From Cornus controversa (taxonomy: Eukaryota > Streptophyta > Magnoliopsida > Cornales > Cornaceae), in the NCBI GenBank assembly GCA_026545225.1, contig CM048852.1, positions 14,294,146 to 14,358,145 of the forward strand: a stretch of DNA of 64,000 nucleotides. Direction: 5' to 3'. Shown piece after piece: positions 1 to 11,006 of the stretch. The position numbers and the translations under genes were made by a program. Position 1 is the stretch's first letter, and each line of letters begins with the position of its first letter. The notes below the pieces were generated by a model, which saw only the letters and a program-made list of their open reading frames with translations, did not search any database and had not been told where the DNA came from.

Positions 1-412
1 ACTAACCAGGTAGCTTAAACCTTCAGGAGTCCAAAACTCCATTGGGACATTAAACAACTTTATCCACAATGGAATTCTATCCAGAGAATCTTTGTGTAGC
101 TCCATTCCCTCATTCCATTTTTGCAGAACAATAGGCCTATTTAGGAAATTGCATGGCCCCTGTTCAAAAATGTCATCCTTGCACTTCTCACTTTCAAATT
201 TGAAAAAGAAAAACCCCTTTTCTGTAGCCAATACCTCTTTCAACCCATGAGCAGCCCATAATTTCTTAGCAATAGAATTCACAGTGTAGAGTGGCAGCTT
301 CTTATCCACAAAGTATCCCACCAGAGTTGCCATCCATCCCTTTACTAAGGCTGTTGGTATTTCTGGTGGTGGAGACACCACCCTTTTCAAATTCTCAGTT
401 GAAGAAGGATAG
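1..412 (-). pseudogene. LINE ORF1 fragment: DUF4283 domain
   Basis: Read from 412 down to 1 the minus strand is open throughout and encodes a DUF4283 domain, the nucleic-acid-binding domain of plant LINE ORF1 proteins. Motifs include GWMATLVGYFVDKKLP near the start and IPLWIKLFNVPMEFWTPEG near the end. The latter matches IPVWVKLYNVPMEFWTPKG in LINE copy B (46797-47009). It has no start codon here because a Copia element interrupts the ORF at 412/413. Its N-terminal half lies at 7318-7924, and the CCHC knuckle would lie left of the window. A host DUF4283 gene is a less likely reading, given the LINE-type 5' end in the same orientation. Confidence 0.8.
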
Positions 413-1864
413 TGTGAGTTGCGCGGTGTGGAAGCGGTTGCGAAAAGTATTTTAGAACCTAGAGGGGAGGTGAATAGGATCACTTGTGTAATACCCCGCT
501 CCAACACATGGTATGATATTGTCCGCTTTGGGCCATAGCCCGCACGGTTTTGCTCTTGGGTTTTATCCCAAAAGGCCTCATACCATTTGAAGAAAACATA
601 CTACATATAAGCACATCCCCTTTTCCACACCCAGGCGATGTGGGATTGAGTACCCTACACCCTGTCAGTGTGGTAGCTCAGCCTAGTGTCTGTCTTCACA
701 CCCGCCCACTCACACCCGTCCACAAGGGTTACTATAATTTGCTCGTTTGCTTAATTTTTAATTAATTCAATTTTAAGTCCAATTAATTAAACAATTAAAG
801 CAAGCAAATAAGTAAACTGCAAGTAAAGAAAAGAATGCACCAGATATACGTGGAAACCCAAGGCGGGAAAAACCACGGAGGGAGGCGGCACGCCTCAGGA
901 AACCAATTCACTATGATGAAGCAAAGTACAACAGACTCTGTCTCAGTCTCACACCCCTCTTCACTCTGTCAAGGATCTGATGCGGAACACCTCAGACTTA
1001 TGATTGCGACAACACGTCCAACTGCTGCAGACTTCCGGCTAACGTCACCACCCTTACAGAAAGGTTGCTGGAAGAACCAAAATACTCAGCAAGTATTTTG
1101 TTCCCTTCGTAGTGCAATCTGGTCACCTTTCTTCCTCAGCAAGCAAGCAAGCGAAGAACCTTCAATCCAATGTTCTGATCAGCAAATAGATTTGATGCAA
1201 TCTCTGAGCAGCTAATCAGAAGTAGAACACCATCCTAGAAATCACTCGTGTAGTATGGATGTGTGTTCTTAAAAATATATAAACCCTAATTATTATGTAT
1301 ATACTTTCTCTCTTTAAAACTAATATTTCAGGGCTTCTTTTTCACACCCTTTGTAGAGAAAATATGGATACATATATATAGGCAAGGAAGTCCTAATTCT
1401 ACTTGGAAAAGAAGTTAAATACCAAAATAGAACTTTCCTAGAAGTTTCAAACCCAATAGGAATCAGAATTTTTGTCAAAATTTATTTCCTATTTGGAACA
1501 GGCTAAGTGGGACCGGTGCCAAATAAATAGGACCGGTGGGACTTTTTGAAAACCTGCAGAACCCATCTTACCGAGAAAAGTTGGACCGGTCCTAAATATT
1601 GGGGACCGGTCCTACTTTGAAAAACCCTAAACTTTTCATTTAAACCTTGGTTTTTCAAAATAGGCTCGGAACTAAAAAGTGCAGAGTGTCCTCACCATAC
1701 TTACCTGTACTCTATGGTGTTCATACTGATTTGTCAGCTTCCATGCACTTGAGTGTCAGCTCGAAGATGTCGATGATCGGTTACATAAAATAACATGAAA
1801 CTTACAACTCGATCATTCAGGTTTTGATCAACGAAATATGCCAATTACAAATTTATATGTCACA
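413..1864 (-). repeat. 3' LTR of the Copia-type element
   Basis: This LTR of 1452 bp (including a roughly 250-bp TRIM-like insertion) has the TG...CA ends TGTGAC and CTCACA on the minus strand. Its two outer parts match the LTR at 7157-7317 nearly base for base, while most of its middle has no counterpart there. Between about 1505 and 1615 it carries several copies of the palindromic core GGACCGGTCC or close variants, a motif that returns at 3740-3845. ORFs of 71 and 126 codons on the plus strand fall inside it and are not credible genes. Confidence 0.85.
487..736. mobile_element. TRIM-like solo LTR inserted in the Copia LTR
   Basis: This stretch of about 250 bp is absent from the other LTR copy, where the two flanks are directly joined. 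It begins TGTAATACCCCGC and contains the phrase GATATTGTCCGCTTTGGGCC, which recurs in many plant genomes in small LTR-type repeats as far as I recall. Flanking pentamers are ACTTG (482-486) and ATTTG (737-741), a target duplication with one mismatch. The exact right end is uncertain by a few bases. It is non-coding. A MITE is the alternative, but no long terminal inverted repeat is visible. Confidence 0.55.
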
Positions 1865-1876
1865 ATCTCCCCCTTT
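1865..1876 (-). other. polypurine tract of the Copia-type element
   Basis: On the minus strand AAAGGGGGAGAT lies directly before the 3' LTR. A purine run here is the usual plus-strand primer site of LTR elements and fixes the element as minus-strand. Confidence 0.8.
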
Positions 1877-2355
1877 GGCAATTTCGTGACAAAACCACTT
1901 TGACAATCAATAACCTAACCCATTGGAAAAATTAGATTACAAATTTGCCCAAATACACAGAAATATAGAACTGATCATCAGAAGCTTTACTTGTGTGTTC
2001 AAGACGGTTAGTAAAAACCTGTTGTACCTGCACATCTCTTAAACAACACAACCTGTGAAAAGCTTAATAATGAAAGATAATCATATATCAATATCTCCCC
2101 CTTAATCTAATAAATATTTATCCCCATTTGCCAACAATATTATCTCCCCCTTTTTGGAACAAATTGACAAAGAGCTAGCAAAAAAAAGATATAGATAAAT
2201 CATGAAGCACATAGAGACAAACATAATCATCATCACTGATCAAATAAATATCCAAAACATATCAGTTGATGGAATAAACCAAAATAAATAATCTAGACAT
2301 CAAAGATAAAGAAATTAACCATAGTCTAGAACAAAAATATATTAAGACCTAAAGT

Positions 2356-3453
2356 CTAATCATCCTCTACATCATCAGCAGCCTCATCAGAAGCAGCAGG
2401 GTCAAGCTTGTCTATCCTAGCATGTAGGCGATCGAACCCTTGCTGAATGAACCTGAGAACTTGGTTCATCTGATTGGCCGTCACAGGTGTGTCAGTAGCA
2501 GGAAGTTGGAAAACTCCACGACCCCCAGACACAGCCTGACCAGCTTCTTGACTGAGCTCATAAGCTTTCCTATCCTTCTCTTTCTTGTTGACTGAACGAG
2601 TAATTGAGGTAGCATCAATTATCCCTTTCGGTTTTTCAACATCTGCTCCATCAGGAATAGGAACCCTTGCACCTCTCAGAATAGCCATGATAATCTGTGG
2701 GAAGGGTAAGGCTGATGATGACCTAGAGTGTCGAGTAGCTAGAATCATGGTACGCATGATTGTTGCAGGAAGATTGATGGGATCCTCTCGAACAATATGA
2801 TATAGTAGCTCGGCTTGACTCTTGATCAAATTACCTTTATGATCATGAGGATCAAGGTTGTAGGAGACCACCAAATTTAATGCCGACACATTGTGTGTGA
2901 TATAAAGTGAAGGCAACCTATCAACAAGTCTAGGGGCATTGGGTATACATAACTCCCTAATCATGTCATCCATGGTTGGTCGGTTTGGATCCTCAATTTG
3001 ATATGGCAAAACTAAGCCATTTTCAATCTCTGGGACTCCCAATATATTGGCAATTATATCCTTGGTAACCTCAACCCGAACACCATAACATTTGGTCACA
3101 AAAGTGAGGTCATCCAGGCTCGATGTAATGATATTACCATAGAAATATTGAACCATGTTCGGCTTGACAATCTCCTGAAGATCACATAGAGACTCCCAAC
3201 CATTATCCTCAAAATATTGCACAAAATCCAATTCCCATTCTTGTTTAATCGCCACAAGATTCACTTTCCTTTCTATCCTCATAGCTCGACATCCAATGAT
3301 GTTTATGAAAGTGTTGTAGTTAAAATCATCTTCAAACATGTTTATAGTAAACACAATTCGATTATCTGCACTTGTGGACGCATCATTTCGTCCCCGTTTG
3401 CGTGCCATTAACACCACAATGAATGGGATCAAAAATATAGTCAAGAGTTCCAT
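2356..3453 (-). CDS. accessory ORF of the Copia-type element (putative plant transposon protein domain)
   Basis: An open frame of 365 codons lies in the 3' half of the element, between the gag region and the 3' LTR. A later start gives MARKRGRNDAS, whose basic segment looks more natural than the hydrophobic leader before it. The middle, with FYGNIITSSLDDLTFVTKCY and ANILGVPEIENG, resembles the putative plant transposon protein domain (PF20167-like, from memory), common next to plant retroelements and of unknown function. The C-terminus has a short coiled coil (IQQGFDRLHARIDKLD) and an acidic tail. The ORF at 15511-16563 in the Gypsy element has the same plan. It looks whole. Whether it is translated, and what it does, is unknown. 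Confidence 0.65.
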   Translation of the reverse strand: MELLTIFLIPFIVVLMARKRGRNDASTSADNRIVFTINMFEDDFNYNTFINIIGCRAMRIERKVNLVAIKQEWELDFVQYFEDNGWESLCDLQEIVKPNMVQYFYGNIITSSLDDLTFVTKCYGVRVEVTKDIIANILGVPEIENGLVLPYQIEDPNRPTMDDMIRELCIPNAPRLVDRLPSLYITHNVSALNLVVSYNLDPHDHKGNLIKSQAELLYHIVREDPINLPATIMRTMILATRHSRSSSALPFPQIIMAILRGARVPIPDGADVEKPKGIIDATSITRSVNKKEKDRKAYELSQEAGQAVSGGRGVFQLPATDTPVTANQMNQVLRFIQQGFDRLHARIDKLDPAASDEAADDVEDD

Positions 3454-3719
3454 TTGTACTTTTTGTCGAACACTTTGTGTGCAAGTCTTTAAACCTCAAT
3501 TTTCAAAACAATTTATTTGCACAATTTCTCCCAAATCAATACTCAATCAACCCAAACTCCAAAAGTTCAATCCCAACCTCCAATATCAATCAATCACAAA
3601 GAAATTTAGATGAAGAGAAATGTGTGTGAGTTGGAGTGTTTTTAAGAGAGTTTGAGAGTTAGAGATATGAGTGTATGTGAGTGAGAATAAGTGAGGGGTT
3701 TTAAGCCAAAACGCGCGCG

Positions 3720-3850
3720 CAGAATCAACATTCTGGGCATTCGCTAAGTGCGACCGGTCCTCATATTTGGGGACCGGTCCAACTTCTTTCTGTTCCTCAG
3801 AACCTGCAGAAGTGCGACCGGTGCTCAATAATGGGGACCGGTCCAACTTT
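3720..3850. repeat. cluster of GGACCGGTCC palindromes
   Basis: Four copies of the core GACCGG, most of them as GGGACCGGTCC or GCGACCGGTCC, lie within 130 bp just upstream (minus sense) of the accessory ORF. The same motif occurs four times in the LTR at about 1505-1615. GGACCGGTCC is its own reverse complement. Confidence 0.75.
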
Positions 3851-5001
3851 GTGAATTATGAAAATTTACAGTTTGGACCTTTAATTCACCAAAAACACAG
3901 ATCTTTAATCTGATTTAGCAATTTAGCACATAAAAAGTGAAAAATAAACACAAAATCAAAATAAACATATTTTTGAATTTTTTTTTTTTGATATTTTTCA
4001 AGAGAAAAAAAAACTAAAACATGAATAATCTCATGAGAATAATCAAAACACATTTTTCAGAGAATAACATGAGTTCTAAAATTTCTGAACAATTTCAATT
4101 ATTTATAAATGCAGAATTTTAAAACCAATATATTGTCTTTAAAATTCATTCTCAAATTCATGATCATGACACAACTTCCAACACACAAATATTTATAAAA
4201 ATTTAGAAATTCATCTAATAAATCCATGTGTGTGTGTGCAATCCAACTTCATCAAAAATTAATCAAATTCCTTTGATTCATCATCTAAAACATATTGGAT
4301 AATAAGCAAATATAACTCCACAAGATCAATCATTTATTTTTCATTCATCATCATTTTTTTTTCTTTTTCTAAGACGGTGGCTTTCACTCTTACGGGCAGC
4401 CAGCTATTTTCCTCAAAACAACTCTTTAACTTTTTAAAGATATCTCATTGGAGATTTACATTGTAGTGGAAGCTACGAACACATCCCGAAGGTAGCCTTT
4501 TCCTTTTGTCTTAGATTTTCAGCAAATTTCCTATTTTCTTTTTCTTTTCATGCTGAATAAAAACATATATATTTTTTTTCATTTTTTTTCATTGATCATT
4601 TAGGCTTTCAATGCTACTCATACAATATATTCTAGTCAACTTCACATTAGTTTTCAATCAATTTTCTCAGAGTTGGACTAGTGCACAAATTGTATGGACT
4701 CAGAAGATTTACCTCTAAAAAGAAATAAATACAGCACATTGGTCATCAATGTTTAGATCATAAAATCAAATACTTCATTCATTGACAAACTAAGTGTCCC
4801 AATTATGCATTCACAAATTAAAGTGAAATTTAAAAAGAACTATAAAGAATTCACATTATTTCTCAGAAAAATATAATTCTCATAATCTCATATGATTATT
4901 ACTAAAAATAAACACAACTTATCCTAACCTAAAAGATATGGTCCAATGGAAAACAAATAATGAACATAAGCTCAATCCATGACCATCAAAGTTCTAATGA
5001 C
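3851..5001. other. non-coding interior of the Copia-type element
   Basis: This is AT-rich DNA between the gag region and the accessory ORF. No open frame of note and no pol motif was seen. It includes poly(A)/poly(T) runs near 3970-4010 and 4350-4580. Confidence 0.5.
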
Positions 5002-7062
5002 CTAGTTAGGGGGTTTTGCACCTAAAGACCTATTAGGAATAAATCCCATAGTATTAACAGGCACAAACTTCTCCAAATCTTCCTTTTTCATCCAGATAGT
5101 TTTAACATGCAATTTATTAGGAGAGAATTGTGGAGAAACAAAAACATTCTTCTTTTTATTTGAATTCTTTTTACCTTGAGACTTTTTGGGTTTGTTCCAA
5201 TAATGTGGCTTTTTAGCATGAACCCTATTCTTAGCAAAAGAATTATGCACATGAAAATCAGAATTAGAATGTCTTCTCTTTTTATAGCAATAGTGTTGAC
5301 TATGTCCAGTCTTACCACAAAAAGAACAATAAAGTACATTGGACACAACTTTTGCATGCACAGACTCGACTTGAGACTTAGGTTTGGGTTCAGACACAAT
5401 CAAATTCTTGGGTTTAACAAAAACAGTATTTCCCTTAGATGATGACCCAACAAAACCTAATCCAGTTTTATCTCCTACAAGCTTACCAACACTAATCATG
5501 CTATCAAGCTTAATCTGTCCAGAAGTAAAAGCAATTAATTTCTCTTGTGATTTTTTCAATTCAGGCTCGAGAAAATTAATTCTAGCAATAAGAACATCTT
5601 TAGCAGAAATAGCTTGACTTACCTTGTTTTCGAGAAACTTGACTTTGCCTTGAAGATTCAGAATTTTAGCTTTACTTTCTTCAATCAACTTCACTTGATC
5701 TTCATTCTTTTTCTTCAAAGTCTCTTTCTCAGATTTTTCTTGCTTCAGCTTCTCAGATTTTTTATTATAAGCTTCCAGCAATTTCTCAAAAAGTTCTGGC
5801 AGCTTGCTTTCACATGGTTCTTCATCAGACTGCTCAACTTCTGAATCGTCAGACCCTACTTGACTGAGAGTAGTGTACATCTCTATTTCACCTACATCAG
5901 AAGAAGAATCATTAGCAGTATCATCATTCAATAAAGCAACAAAAGACAAAGAATCATTCTCAACAGAAGAATCACTATCGGAGTTCGAAGATTCAGACTC
6001 AGAGATAATAGCTTTCATAACTTTCTTGTTTGAAATTTTCTTTGCACTAAAGCTATTTTTCTTAGGACTTGGACATTGATTAGATGTGTGTCCTTTACCA
6101 CCACATGTCCAACAAGTAACCTCAATTTCCTTAGAGTCATCTTCTTTCTCTTTCCTTTCCTTACCTTTGGATGATGAGCTTTGATTTCAGAATTTAGAAG
6201 GATTTCCTTTTCTCAAATTTTTACTTTTTTCATATTCAAGAATCTTTCTAAATTTCCTAGCAAGGACTGCAACATCATTATCTGAATCATATTCAATCCT
6301 TTCAATTTTTTCAACTTCAGATTTTGAAGAATTTGAACAATTTGACAAACTTGAAGACTTTGAAGTCTTTGATATTTTTAAAGCCAAATTTTTTGATTTC
6401 TGAAGTTTTGGATATTTCATCTCAAAAGTTTGAATTGATCCAACTAACTCAGCCACCTCCATAGAATCTACATCTCTGCTTTCATCTAAGGCTTCCAACT
6501 TAGCTTGGAACCTATCAGGCAATGATCTCATGATTTTTCTAATAATCTGAAAAGAAGGAATTTTCTCTCCAAGGTTAGCACTACTTTGAACAATATCATT
6601 AAGCCTAGAATAAAAATCAGAAAACATCTCATCTTCATCCATTCTAATTGTTTCAAATTTAGTGGCAAGCATTTTTAGCTTAGATCTCCTTACCTTGGTG
6701 GTACCCTCATGAGTTACCTGTAAAATATTTCATGCTTCTTTCGAAGTGGAACATGCAGAAATTCTAGCAAATTCAGAAGGAACAACAGAATTAAATATAG
6801 CATATAAACCCTTGTTGTTATTATTTGCATCTTCATGTTCAGCATTAGACCATGTTGCCTTATCCTTTTCTACAATCACAACAGCATCACCATCACTAGT
6901 TGTAATGGTAGGAATTTTATAGCCATTCTCTACAGCCATCCAAACTCTCTCTCCTTGAGATTTTAAAAAGGCTTTCATGCGAGACTTCCAGAAAGTATAA
7001 TTTGAACCATCAAACAAAGGAGTTCGCTGAATCGATCCACCCTCTTTCATACTTGATTCCAT
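5002..7062 (-). CDS. gag region of the Copia-type element (broken)
   Basis: Read down the minus strand, this begins with MESSMKEGGSIQRTPLFDGS and NYTFWKSRMKAFLKSQGE, the DUF4219/UBN2-type start of Copia gag proteins (SIRE/Maximus-like in flavour). A UBN2 core follows (MDEDEMFSDFYSRLNDIV), then a long acidic and lysine-rich coiled coil, then a zinc knuckle CSFCGKTGHSQHYC (CX2CX4HX4C) in a lysine-rich tail. Gag proteins of this kind package element RNA. The region is spread over several frames with about two or three breaks, so it is a fossil. Nothing resembling pol follows it. Confidence 0.8.
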
Positions 7063-7140
7063 GATAATTTTTGAAAATAAAAATAAATTTTGATTTTTTT
7101 AAAATTACTTCGCAAGGAACTACTCACAAATTAGAGAACA

Positions 7141-7154
7141 CTGCTCTGATACCA
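7141..7154 (-). other. primer binding site, initiator-Met type
   Basis: On the minus strand TGGTATCAGAGCAG starts two bases after the 5' LTR. This is the standard plant Copia primer site, complementary to the 3' end of initiator-Met tRNA. Confidence 0.9.
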
Positions 7155-7156
7155 AT

Positions 7157-7317
7157 TGTGAGTTGCGCGGTGCGGAAGCGGTTGCGAAAAGTATTTTAGA
7201 ACCTAGAGGGGGGGTGAATAGGATCACTTGCTCATTTGCTTAATTTTTAATTAATTCAATTTTAAGTCCAATTAATTAAACAATTAAAGCAAGCAAATTA
7301 CAAATTTATATGTCACA
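7157..7317 (-). repeat. 5' LTR of the Copia-type element (short copy)
   Basis: This copy is 161 bp and keeps both ends of the LTR, matching the outer parts of 413-1864 closely, but it is far shorter than its partner. GATAA follows it at 7318-7322 and pairs with GATAG at 408-412. Confidence 0.85.
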
Positions 7318-7924
7318 GATAAAAGCCAAACAATTCCTTAGACACAGTGTTCTGATTCGTAACAATCGAAGCCCAAGTCAGAGGCCTGACCCGGAACTTC
7401 AATAACCCATTCATTCTCACCCGGTGTATCCGAACACGCACCCACTAGTTCAGATCCACACGCTTCTTCCAACTTAGATCCTCTCGCCTCAACCGTCGCA
7501 TCACGCGCCACCATTCTAGTCTGAAAATTCCTATTGCCACCTCCATTCAGGTCACCACGAGATATAGGACCTCCCCCCCACCCCCCGTGATGGCCTCTGA
7601 ATCGGCGATTTCTCCTATTGAAGTTACCTCTATGGCCACCAATTCTACGGTTTACCCCTCCATGAGTACCAGCAAAGCCAAACCCATCTGGATAGCCACC
7701 ATAACATTTAGTACTAGATCACGTAATTCCTGATTTTCTTACTTCAGAACACTTAGAGCATCCCAAAGAACAATCATCTCATGATACATCTTGTGCAAAC
7801 TAACTTTCTGATCTTCCTCTATATTTATTTCCTCAAATTCATCTTCTGAAGCTAACTTCATCGCAACCCCAAAAGCTACTTCCTTCACTCCATCAAACAT
7901 AGTAACCTTCCTCACTTTCCCCAC
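7318..7924 (-). pseudogene. LINE copy A ORF1 N-terminal part with RGG-like stretch
   Basis: The ORF from 7924 begins MGKVRKVTMFDGVKE and includes LHKMYHEMIVLWDALSVLK. This matches the N-terminal segment of ORF1 in copy C (LHKIFREMISLRDVTSILQQ, about 50420-50530) and copy B (HQIY near 47270). Downstream, in another frame, comes a glycine/arginine-rich stretch (about 7690-7560) with motifs such as GGHRGNFNRRNRRFRGHHGG, which suggests RNA binding. At least one frame change separates the two, so this copy cannot make a full ORF1 protein. The region ends at the right flank of the Copia insertion. Confidence 0.65.
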
Positions 7925-8110
7925 AGATCGTAAGAGCCAAAATTCCCAACTTACAGAAAAAAAACTCTAGTACCCTTAAACCCAACATCACCAACACCAA
8001 AATTTGTACAATAGCAACACCGCCTCCAGCAACTTGGTGATGGAAACAAGCAGATGAGATTCAACGAAGAAAATTTTTTAGAGAGGGAAGCTCTCAACTA
8101 ACCCATGCTC

Positions 8111-8853
8111 ATTTCTATGTTGTTTCTGGGGCAGAGAAAAGTTTCTGGGGCATGTTAGCGGTGCTCTTTAGTTGTTTTTGCTAAAGCTGTGCATTTTTTA
8201 TGATTTGTTTAACTTTAGTATTTATTTTGGCGATTAGTTTGTGTAGATTTTTTGTTCTTCTACCCACTTGTTTGTTGTCCTTTCAGATTTCTAAGTCTTT
8301 AAGGCTTAAAATTTTGTGGAATTTATTGTTATAGTGATGTATTTGTGGTTCTTCATTGCCAACTAGAGATTGTTGTCAATTATTGGATTCCTAACATGGA
8401 GGTTGACCACAAACTAGATTTTAAGAATGTCACAAAAGTTGATCACATCGTTAAATTTTTTACATGACATCTAACTCTTAGGGAGGGAGGGTGGACAACA
8501 TTTTCATTATCCCCGTTGAACCAAACCATTAAATTTCTTCCTTTTTTGGTGGCTTTTGTAGATAATTGTAATGAAACATAAACATTTGTGTAAGATTGTG
8601 ATTGTTAATAAAAAAGGCCGAACTGGGTTGCACTAGCAGGTTGACCACCCCTGAAATTTTTGACAATGTTATTATGTAATTGGACAGTGAGAAAAAGAAA
8701 TATTGTTTTCATTTTGATTTAATTTTGTGTTGAGCTCTGAGGGCATTTTTAAATTTTTTATTAATCATATGTGGTGCCTTTACTTAGACTGTTGAAGTTA
8801 ATAAAATGATAGAAGGGCATTTGTTTTGTAATATTGGTCCTTTACTTTTTCAG
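8111..8853. other. non-coding DNA, probably an intron of the AP-2 alpha pseudogene
   Basis: This lies between the LINE 5' end and the first recognised AP-2 alpha exon. No coding match was seen. Its right end, TTTACTTTTTCAG, is a good splice acceptor, so at least its last part is likely intron. Confidence 0.4.
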
Positions 8854-9132
8854 GTTTTTAGATGTGATCCTTCAGTTGATTGACAAAGCAGGAGATTTTG
8901 TCAGTAATGACATTTGGTTTCGTGTCATATAGTTTGTTACAAACAACGAGACCTACAGGTGACTATAACTTTTGTTACATATGCTCCATTCTATAAGTGG
9001 CTACATCTTTATGTGTAATGCATCATTTGATTAATATTTGCCTTCCATTTCATATATTTTTATCAGTCTTATACAGCAGTGAAAGCCAGGGAGTATCTTG
9101 ATAAGCCTGCTATACATGAGACAATGGTCAAG
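8854..9132 (+). pseudogene. AP-2 complex subunit alpha (alpha-adaptin) pseudogene, two exons
   Basis: Two plus-strand exons encode a piece of the alpha-adaptin trunk, the large subunit of the clathrin adaptor AP-2 that works in endocytosis at the plasma membrane. Exon 1 (8854-8958) reads DVILQLIDKAGDFVS and NDIWFRV. Exon 2 (9067-9132) reads AVKAREYLDKPAIHETMVK. The plant protein as I recall it has DVILQLIDKAGDFVSDDIWF, VTNNEDLQPYAA and KAREY...AIHETMVK in this order. The intron 8959-9066 has GT and CAG ends, so this is a genomic copy and not a retrocopy. It is broken: a TAG stands where family members have Q (after FRV), and a base is missing near the end of exon 1, so NEDLQ cannot be read. 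Exons before and after it were not found. Confidence 0.85.
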
Positions 9133-9599
9133 GTGTGTATGCTCTGCCTATGATTTGTGTACATTTCTCATAATGTGTGTGAAAGAATGCCTTAAAGTTT
9201 ATGTGGATGGGATAGTGCTGATAATTTCTTTACCAGATTTAAATATTTGTATGATGCTTTATTGCGGAGTAAAAAATTGGTATAGCCAACCCCAAGTTGT
9301 GATACATTATTGAGTGGAGCTCCATTGCTGAGCTAAATTTTAGTTGCTATCTATTGTTCACTTCACCTCTGGGATAGACATTTTCTTCAGATGACATGTT
9401 ATTGATACAAGGAATGCTTTATAAGGATTTGCTTGAGAGGTTGTTGCGTGTTAGTTGAGCAAGATAACTGTTGTACGTGAGAGAAAAGCTAGAACTGGGA
9501 AATCTTCTGCCATCTAAGATTGTTGGAAGAATACCCATCATAATTGCACTCTTATCTCTTGGACTTGTCACTTTAGTGGTAGGTCAATGGAGACTAACA
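9133..9599. other. non-coding DNA after the AP-2 alpha exons
   Basis: No further adaptin exon, repeat or element end was recognised. A 71-codon frame at 9098-9313 overlaps the second exon in another frame and is not credible. The stretch runs to the Gypsy target duplication. Confidence 0.4.
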
Positions 9600-9604
9600 T
9601 CATA

Positions 9605-10978
9605 GTTCCGTTTTTACGTTTACCGAGATATGTTTACGGTATTTTTGTGTTTTTGATGTATTGCAGGTATTGGAGTAAATGGAGCAAAGTTTGAAGCTAT
9701 TAGCAGTTCAAGAGAAAAATCAGAAATTACAGCCAAAGGCATCTCGATCAATCGAGATGTTGATCTCGATCAATCGAGATCTCGATTGATCGAGATCTTA
9801 TTTCGATCGATCAAAATCTCGATCAATCGAGATCCAATCTCGATTGATCAAGATTCTGCAGAATCCACTTGGCCACTTGCTCACCTGCTTTCCCACTTGC
9901 AACAAAATCCCCCTTTTTGCACGACTTAGGGGGATTGTCTGACTTGAACAAGACCCTTGGGGACCTTCTTGATATAATAGATGTATATATTGATATATAT
10001 ATATATATATATGGTGGGCCCCAAGGTTGAAAAAGGAGCCTTAAAGCACAAAATAGTCACATATCTCACATATCTCTCAACACACATCAGATTATCCAAG
10101 GAGAGAGACCTTCGGGAGAGGAAGAAGAGGAGCTGAACCAGACCAAGAAGCTTCACTTTCTTCATCAATGGAAGGGTGCAAGGCTGCCATGAGCAACTAA
10201 CTCTTCTACTAGGGTGTTGGTTTCAACCCCTAGCCATGTAAACTTGTTCATCTTTGTAGAACTTGGGATTTGTAATTACATGTTGATTATTTAGCCTAGT
10301 GATCATGTACACTAATACATTTCTTTTATATATTCATTTGATATGGAGTTTATTCTTGTCTTAGAGTAGATTTTGTCCTTTGAATGCACAACATTTGCAT
10401 ATTCCACAAGAAGTGCAAATGATGGCTAGATAATGGTGTTTAAATGAATGTGTGATGTTTGCTTGTATAGACCATGCCAAGACAAGGTAGTTTGGATGCA
10501 TGTAGGATTCACTTAGAGAGTAGGGTAATTAGGTAGTTAGTTAGGTTGAAGAGCTATGCTTGTTGAAGATGGATTATGATAGGTTAGCACACACATTGAT
10601 CTTTTGATATGTCATTGAGGTCACAAGCCTAATGACATTGTTAGGCATTTAATTAATGAATCCCATGCTTGCTACACTTATGAACATGTGAATGGCTAGT
10701 GGTGGAAACCAACCCTAGTTCTCTCTCCCATCCTTTACTCTTTAATTTTATTGTCATTACATTAACGCAATAGTTTATAAACAAAAACTCAAAACCCTAT
10801 TTTTAGAATTAAAGTGGAATTAATCTTTCTTTAAGAGAATTACGACTAGTCCTCGTGGGATCGATACCCTCCATATAGAACCTTATCTACAAAGATTCGT
10901 GCTCTTGCGAGTGGTTAAATTATATTTTGATAAAAAGGGCAATAATTAAGCATACAATATAATCCGAGTTTAGCCACA
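9605..10978 (+). repeat. 5' LTR of the Gypsy element
   Basis: It matches the LTR at 18419-19786 almost base for base and ends TTTAGCCACA. It carries a cluster of ATCTCGATCAATCGAGAT-type palindromes at about 9735-9865 and a TA microsatellite near 9990-10012 that is longer than in the other LTR. The 80-codon minus-strand ORF inside it has a counterpart in the other LTR and is not a gene. Confidence 0.9.
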
Positions 10979-10987
10979 TAAAAATTT

Positions 10988-11006
10988 TGGCGCCATTGCC
11001 GGGGAC
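10988..11006 (+). other. primer binding site of the Gypsy element
   Basis: TGGCGCCATTGCCGGGGAC lies nine bases after the LTR. This is the site typical of Athila/Tat Gypsy elements (Asp- or Arg-type tRNA primers). Confidence 0.8.

Larger units (their letters stand above)
413..7317 (-). mobile_element. Copia-type LTR element without recognisable pol (TR-GAG-like fossil)
   Basis: The element lies on the minus strand inside LINE copy A. Its ends are two copies of an LTR that starts TGTGACATATAAATTTG and ends CAACTCACA (minus sense). It is flanked by GATAG (408-412) and GATAA (7318-7322), a 5-bp target duplication with one mismatch. Next to the upstream LTR is a primer binding site, TGGTATCAGAGCAG (7141-7154, minus), the initiator-Met type usual for Copia. 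A purine tract AAAGGGGGAGAT (1865-1876, minus) abuts the downstream LTR. Inside are a Copia gag region and an accessory ORF; no protease, integrase, reverse transcriptase or RNase H was recognised. The gag region has about two or three breaks. The LTRs differ greatly in length, so age cannot be read from them simply; it is younger than the LINE it entered. Confidence 0.88.
1..8110 (-). mobile_element. LINE copy A (plant L1 type), 5' part, split by a Copia insertion
   Basis: The minus strand carries the first part of a plant L1-type LINE; the element continues past the left edge of the window. The LINE sequence is 1-412 plus 7318-8110. The 5' end carries the stretch GAGAGGGAAGCTCTCAACTA (8081-8100, plus-strand sense), followed by ACCCATGCTC. 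Almost the same stretch marks the 5' ends of copies B (about 47581-47610) and C (about 54381-54410), so this looks like a true 5' end. Reading down the minus strand there is an acidic N-terminal leader (7739-7924), a glycine/arginine-rich stretch (about 7560-7690) and then the DUF4283 domain (1-412). ORF2 is outside the window. A target duplication cannot be tested because the 3' end is missing. Confidence 0.8.

Noticed and set aside
550-1215. Plus-strand ORFs of 71 and 126 codons
   Set aside because: They lie inside the Copia LTR and the TRIM-like insertion and show no family likeness.
5002-6018. Host coiled-coil zinc-knuckle gene
   Set aside because: It is continuous with Copia gag segments, within LTRs, on the element strand.
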